Below, piece after piece: positions 58,501-64,000 of a stretch of 64,000 nt of DNA (positions are counted from its first letter, which is position 1; the number at the start of each line of letters is the position of its first letter). The stretch covers positions 1 to 64,000 of the forward strand of contig JAXGGA010005142.1 in assembly GCA_038373865.1 (NCBI GenBank). The letters run 5' to 3'. The notes under the pieces were generated by a model. It saw only the letters and a program-made list of their open reading frames with translations, made no database searches and was not told the origin of the DNA. The position numbers were made by a program, and so were the translations under genes. The DNA comes from Uloborus plumipes. Its lineage: Eukaryota; Arthropoda; Arachnida; Araneae; Uloboridae.

Positions 58501-61045
58501 CTCAATTTTGTCTCGAGGTTGAAGAGATATTTTTGAAAGAATAGAAACAAAGTGCATTAAATAAATTTAAAAAACGGAAATACACAGTTTGTACTCCTGT
58601 ACGAGAATGGTTTCTTTTTGCATTCGCGATTTTTGTTAAGTTAATAATTAGACAGCTATTTAATACTCATCTTACTTCAAGTTCAAATCAAATTAGAGAA
58701 TATGTAGCTCGTAAGGAAAAATATATGAGCACTAGCAGCATAATCTCATCGGCCGATGATCGGCCATTCATCGAAACCCGATGAGATTCTCATCGGCCGG
58801 TGATCGGATTTCGATGAGTTTTCATCGGAAATTGCTCCAATATGTCTCATTGGCCAATCAGAATCCGAGCAGCAAAATCCGATGAGTTTACGATGAGATT
58901 TGGAGCAATTTACGAGCAGTGCAGTCCCGTGCCGATGAATTTAGGATCAATTTTGGATGAAAATACGATGAGAGTTGGATCAATATACGAGCAGTGTAGT
59001 TCCGTGGCGATAAATTTTGGATCAAAATACAATGAGAGTTGGATCAAAAAAGAGAAAAAAAGAAAAAAGAGCGCAGTTTAGTTCCGTGGCAGTGAATTTT
59101 GGAACCTCTTTTTTATTTCCCCCAACCATTTGCGACTGGCCAACTCCAGCATCGAACCCGAGTTATCAGCGCGGAAAGCCAACGCTCTACCACCACGCTA
59201 CCAAGTCTACGAATAACGAGACCAACACTGCATATTTAACAAAAATTTGAGATTGGGAAAATTTTCATCAGAAAATTTGATCTTTACGACCTCTTTCCGA
59301 TGAAATCTGTAGCTTGGCATATTTTCATCGGGAAATTTGATTGGAAGTACATAGTTTTCCAATAACACATAGCTCGGTTAATTTTCATCGGGAAATTTGA
59401 TAGGAAGGATATCGTTTTTCGATGGAATATAGCTCATCTTATTTTCATCGGGAAACTTGATCGGAAGGATATCATTTTTCGATGGAATATAGCTCATCTT
59501 ATTTTCATCGGGAAAAGTGATCGGAAGGATATCATTTTCCGATGGAATATAGCTCATCTTATTTTCATCGGGAAAATTGATCGGAAGGATATCGCTTTCC
59601 GATGAAAAGTAGCTCATCGAAAACCGTGCTCGGATACTGATCGGAACGATATCGTCGTGCGTTACGGGATCAGTTTACGAGGAGTTAGTTGATCGGCCGA
59701 GCAAAATCCGATGAGTTGATGCTACTTGGGTTTAATCAAATAATTATTCTCTTACTAATTCCGTTTGGATTCGATCGAGGCTTATAAAAACTTTGCACTC
59801 CACATGTTTTACAGAAGTAGTGTTTAGCTGCTCCCGTATTAAAAGTGTACAGAGACAAATTATCACTTCCACTTAAAAGTTTGAATCTTTCATCAGGAAC
59901 GACAAAAGCTTTAATTTGTTTCTTTACACAAATGCTGCAGCTGTAAAATAAAAATAAAATATGTATTAGCTTTAAGCAGAGATTTTGTGCAAAGTAAGAA
60001 GAACATTTGAGAAAACAAAATGCTTGAAAATGAAGTTTTTTACGTCCTACCTTATTAGGACTTTGCGGTACTATGGGAAAAAGAGAAGAAAAAGAAAGAG
60101 GGTTAAAGAAAGGGTTTAGGGAGCCCACAGGTTGTTCATTTACTAGAGCCCGCTTAAGCTCTTGGCGCCCCTAAACAAGCTTTTTGTTGCTAAAACTTGT
60201 TTCATGATGATAAAATTTTCAATTCTCTTAATTGGATATGTTTCGTACATTCGATATTGTGCATTAGACTAGATTCCACCTCTATATTTACTTTAGGCTA
60301 TTTCTATAGATATTGGTGGGAAAAAAATAATAATAAGAGCCATTAGATTGTTTTAGTGTATAATTCTATCTAATCTACAGTAGGCTAGAAGGTAATTGAT
60401 CAATTTTTAATGGATATATATTTCATACAAGCATTTTTGAATGATAGACATTAAAACCAAAAAATAAATCGATAAACTGCTAGAATTTGAATGAAATTAA
60501 AAACTTCGCTTTGGACTAAGTAATTTAAAACACAAGACTTCAGTAGAAAGGAAAATGGGCAAGAAAGTATAAATTTACCTGAGACACAAAAATTAAAATT
60601 GCATTCCGATAATGTTACTTACACAAACGGTAGATACATTTTCATAATGCAATGCACTTCTGGTAGGTTGACCTCCGACATTGACAACGTTTACCTCTTT
60701 TTTGAATAAAAGAATGAATAATTAGCTCTAAATTAAGTGGAATTACTTTTGTAGTCATTTTTTAAATGCATTTCAACTCAGATCAACGGCAACTCTTCTT
60801 TCCTATTACTCGAAGAAGGGGTAACTATTGTCAATGTCGGAGGTCATCTTTTCAGAATCGCACTATATTCAGCATTAAAGTAAGATTTTTTTTTCTTAAA
60901 CTATGTTTTTAACATAAAGTAAATAAATGCATTACTTGCAAACGTAGATTTTCAACTTAGAAGCAGCTTGAGCTTCAAAACGAACTGCTCCACAGTGGCA
61001 ACCACCTGTGTGAATTTTATATTGGTCTTGATTATCCATTTCCAT
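55484..61045 (-). CDS. CENPV-like: CENPV-like / GFA-domain protein, complete, 3 exons, 135 aa
   Basis: Exons 61045-60936, 59940-59756 and 55596-55484 join in frame (110, 185, 113 bases) with GT-AG introns of 995 and 4159 bases. The protein is a single glutathione-dependent-formaldehyde-activating-enzyme (GFA/Mss4-like) zinc fold. It has [11 protein letters not shown] with C16 and C18, NCSIC with C38 and C41, and [17 protein letters not shown] with C80 and C83. The layout and the C-terminal DGQNWEEAI match the conserved core of vertebrate CENPV, without its long N-terminal extension; small CENPV-like proteins of this size are common in invertebrates. Their enzymatic role is not established; human CENPV acts at centromeres and on microtubules. 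A second ATG at 61039 is possible. Confidence 0.93.
55597..58728 (-). other. CENPV-like intron 2, left part
   Basis: AT-rich. A near-duplicate pair at 56155-56225 and 56275-56350 (GGTTGTCTTCTCCGCATTAG, then AGTTGATTTCTT(A/G)CGGCA) and a TTTA microsatellite at 56535-56600 are the only structures seen. Confidence 0.7.
56535..56600. repeat. TTTA microsatellite and T run
   Basis: About ten TTTA units followed by a run of T. Confidence 0.9.
59110..59215 (-). repeat. tRNA-like (Gly-UCC-like) SINE head
   Basis: On the minus strand: GGTAGCGTGGTGGTAGAGCG, anticodon stem TTGGC/GCTGA around loop TTTCCGC, and B box GGGTTCGATGC. The acceptor stem is not formed. It is embedded in the 58.73-59.73 element. 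Confidence 0.55.
59310..59630 (-). repeat. 60-bp tandem repeat, about 5 units
   Basis: Units of 60 bases of the form ATTTTCATCGGGAAA...TGAT-GGAAGGATATC...TTTCCGATGGAATATAGCTC. Because 60 is divisible by 3, the minus strand reads as a repetitive 20-residue open frame (MSYIPS-NDILPI-FPDENK), which I regard as a consequence of the repeat and not a gene. Confidence 0.9.
59756..59940 (-). CDS. CENPV-like exon 2
   Basis: Acceptor TTTTACAG at 59941-59942, donor TTA|GTAAGA at 59755. It encodes [20 protein letters not shown] through SNPNGI, including the CSxC and CxxCG zinc ligands. This is the most conserved exon. Confidence 0.95.
60669..60846. mobile_element. 178-bp MITE, TGACCTCCGACATTGACAA ends
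   Basis: Inverted termini TGACCTCCGACATTGACAAC and complement GTCAATGTCGGAGGTCA, with further GTTACC pairing inside. It sits in CENPV-like intron 1. Target duplication not clear. Confidence 0.8.
60936..61045 (-). CDS. CENPV-like exon 1
   Basis: ATG at 61045, ACAAAATGG context. It encodes [19 protein letters not shown] then [17 protein letters not shown], and ends at donor GCAA|GTAATG, 60935. It carries the first zinc-ligand pair. The CA/TA microsatellite begins only about 70 bases upstream, so the promoter is either compressed or lies beyond the mariner-like insertion. Confidence 0.93.
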
Positions 61046-61113
61046 TTTGTCGCAAGCTCTGTAAACGAATCATTTTAATCTTTGAAATGCATCAAAGAAT
61101 ACAATGTAATGTT

Positions 61114-62741
<1,628 letters not shown>

Positions 62742-62765
62742 TATATATATATATGCACATACACA

Positions 62766-62880
62766 CAGGGTGAATATGACTTCCAAATGCCATACGAAAG
62801 GTGGTGATAGAACAGCCCAGGCGGCCAGCCACTCATTATCGTATTCTATTCTTAACCGTAACCGAGTGATGGCGGATATA
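62766..62880 (+). mobile_element. Possible end of another CAGGGTG element
   Basis: CAGGGTGAATATGACTTCC follows CACACA directly after the mariner copy and looks like a terminal sequence, but no right end was found in the window. The stretch 62880-63700 shows nothing recognisable. Confidence 0.3.
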
Positions 62881-63701
62881 AGAAAAATGAGCCGAAAGAC
62901 AAAATTCTGAGTAAAAGACCTATTTCTTCAGTTTCTGTAAGACCTGCACACAAAATAAGTACATATTCAGAAAGAAAACAGACTAAATTCTACAAAATGT
63001 TACTTTTTCCGTCAAGATAGGCGCACTTTAAAGCGAGCTACAAGCTTTGAAACATTTTGGCAGCATTGAAATGACACCCAAGTTTTCAATCGATATTTTC
63101 AAAAACAACCGTAGGAGCTACGAGCGGTTAAATATACTAAAAACTGGCCTACTTCACTGGTTTTCAGGTGCTACAACAATCTAGTTCAGAATTAAAAATG
63201 AAACAATATAATAAAATAGATGGTAGAACAATTTTACTCACTCTTTCCAAGAATATCAGAAGCAGTAACCGGCAAACTATGCGAGAGAGGGATTTCAGAT
63301 AACTGTTACTCCAAAGTTCAACGTACTGCTGTTTAAGAATACTGATAATAAAGATCACATTAAGAAGCAAATCTTGAAAAATTGAGAAAAGTGACATATG
63401 GCTACGAGGTTAGCTCTTTGAGGTACTTGTATTACTGTGTTATTATTTTCATGCTCCTTTTTAAATAGTTCTCATTAAACGCAAATTAATTAAAAGGGTT
63501 CAAGTTTACCAAATAAAATTTTGTTTCTTGAAATACACAACTCAAAAACGTGAGGGGAGAAAACAAAAAGGTGAAGAAACCGTTACTCGGTGTCGGTAGC
63601 TCGGTAATAAAACGCAATTCAGGAACCAAAAAGCGAAAACCATTTCTATGCACAGTTAAAACCACATGTCGCACCTGGACCCTTTTAGTGTAAAACGTTG
63701 T

Positions 63702-63861
63702 AACACTAGTGGCAACACCTGAAGAGTGCCACTTGACTCCCTATGCCAACCTTGAAGGTGCTATTTGACTCCTGTGGCACACACCAAGTGTACCTTAGGG
63801 AGCCAAATGGCCCTTCAAGTGGAGTCAAGTGGAGTCTTCAGGGGGTGCCACTGGTGCTAAC
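63702..63861. mobile_element. 160-bp hairpin MITE-like repeat
   Basis: AACACTAGTGGCAACACCTG and GTGCCACTTGACTCC on the left pair with GGAGTCAAGTGGAGTCTTCA and GTGCCACTGGTGCTAAC on the right. Further short GGCTCC/GGAGCC matches spread to about 63900. Confidence 0.65.
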
Positions 63862-64000
63862 AACATTGGCTCCTAAAAGGGGCCATTGTGCAACCCACAG
63901 TTCTTCCCCCCCCCTAACAGTGTGGGTACTTTAATTGTTTAGAGTGGTGAAAAGAACATGAAATGACGCTTCAGGGCAATAATGCTTTTTATTGTGGTCC

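Larger units (their letters stand above)
58729..59731. mobile_element. 1-kb element with GATGAG/ATCGG repeats and CCCAAGTAGCA-type end
   Basis: The right end (complement CCCAAGTAGCATCAACTCATCGG) and the left end (AGCAGCATAATCTCATCGG) are imperfect inverted repeats. The interior is built from ATCGGCCGAT-type palindromes and GATGAG units, a tRNA-like segment and a 60-bp tandem array. It shares the end motif with the 108-bp MITE at 2271. No coding sequence; superfamily unknown. Confidence 0.6.

Noticed and set aside
59310..59630. Possible CRISPR-like array
   Set aside because: Units are contiguous 60-bp minisatellite copies with no unique spacers, in a eukaryotic intron.

Overview
This is a eukaryotic, AT-rich genomic window. 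Spliced genes with GT-AG introns, long introns, dispersed tRNA-derived SINEs and a dense population of cut-and-paste DNA transposons suggest an arthropod, perhaps a chelicerate. That placement is inference; no species-diagnostic sequence was identified.

Two host genes can be reconstructed, both on the minus strand. (1) A Roquin (RC3H1/RC3H2-type) gene enters from the right at about 24.4 kb. Eight coding exons join in a single frame and give the first 511 residues: RING finger, ROQ/HEPN region and CCCH zinc finger. The gene runs off the left edge. (2) A complete three-exon gene for a 135-residue CENPV-like/GFA-domain protein lies at 55.5-61.0 kb.

Almost everything else that can be named is mobile DNA. 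Roquin introns (about 0.2-24 kb) hold a Tigger/pogo-like remnant, a 3.1-kb TTAA-flanked foldback element and a piggyBac-like MITE. Roquin intron 1 also holds an end-to-end chain of four terminal-inverted-repeat elements separated by TA microsatellites (13.5-23.0 kb). Two of the four share TTAGGGTG ends and carry decayed transposase genes of what looks like one family; one of these contains a nested 651-bp palindromic MITE that recurs as the fourth element. Between the genes lie a truncated Tc1-like DD36E element split by a 3.2-kb Harbinger-like insertion (29-33.5 kb), a foldback element with CTCF-like motifs (36 kb), a 1420-bp Tc1-like element with perfect 49-bp ends and an intact 343-aa transposase (40.9-42.3 kb), and a decayed non-LTR ORF1 with zinc knuckles (45-46 kb). 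Further on are two related tRNA-Thr-like SINEs (39.7 and 47.0 kb), a foldback element interrupted by a hAT-like insertion with a perfect 8-bp target duplication (50-54 kb), and an intact copy of the DD36E element (54-55.3 kb). Intron 1 of the CENPV-like gene holds a 178-bp MITE. Its intron 2 holds an element with 60-bp tandem repeats and CCCAAGTAGCA ends. Upstream lies a decayed mariner-like element.

The insertions can be ordered by nesting, and near-identical copies point to recent activity. I found no operons, CRISPR arrays, rRNA genes or convincing functional tRNA genes. The two host genes show no evident functional link.
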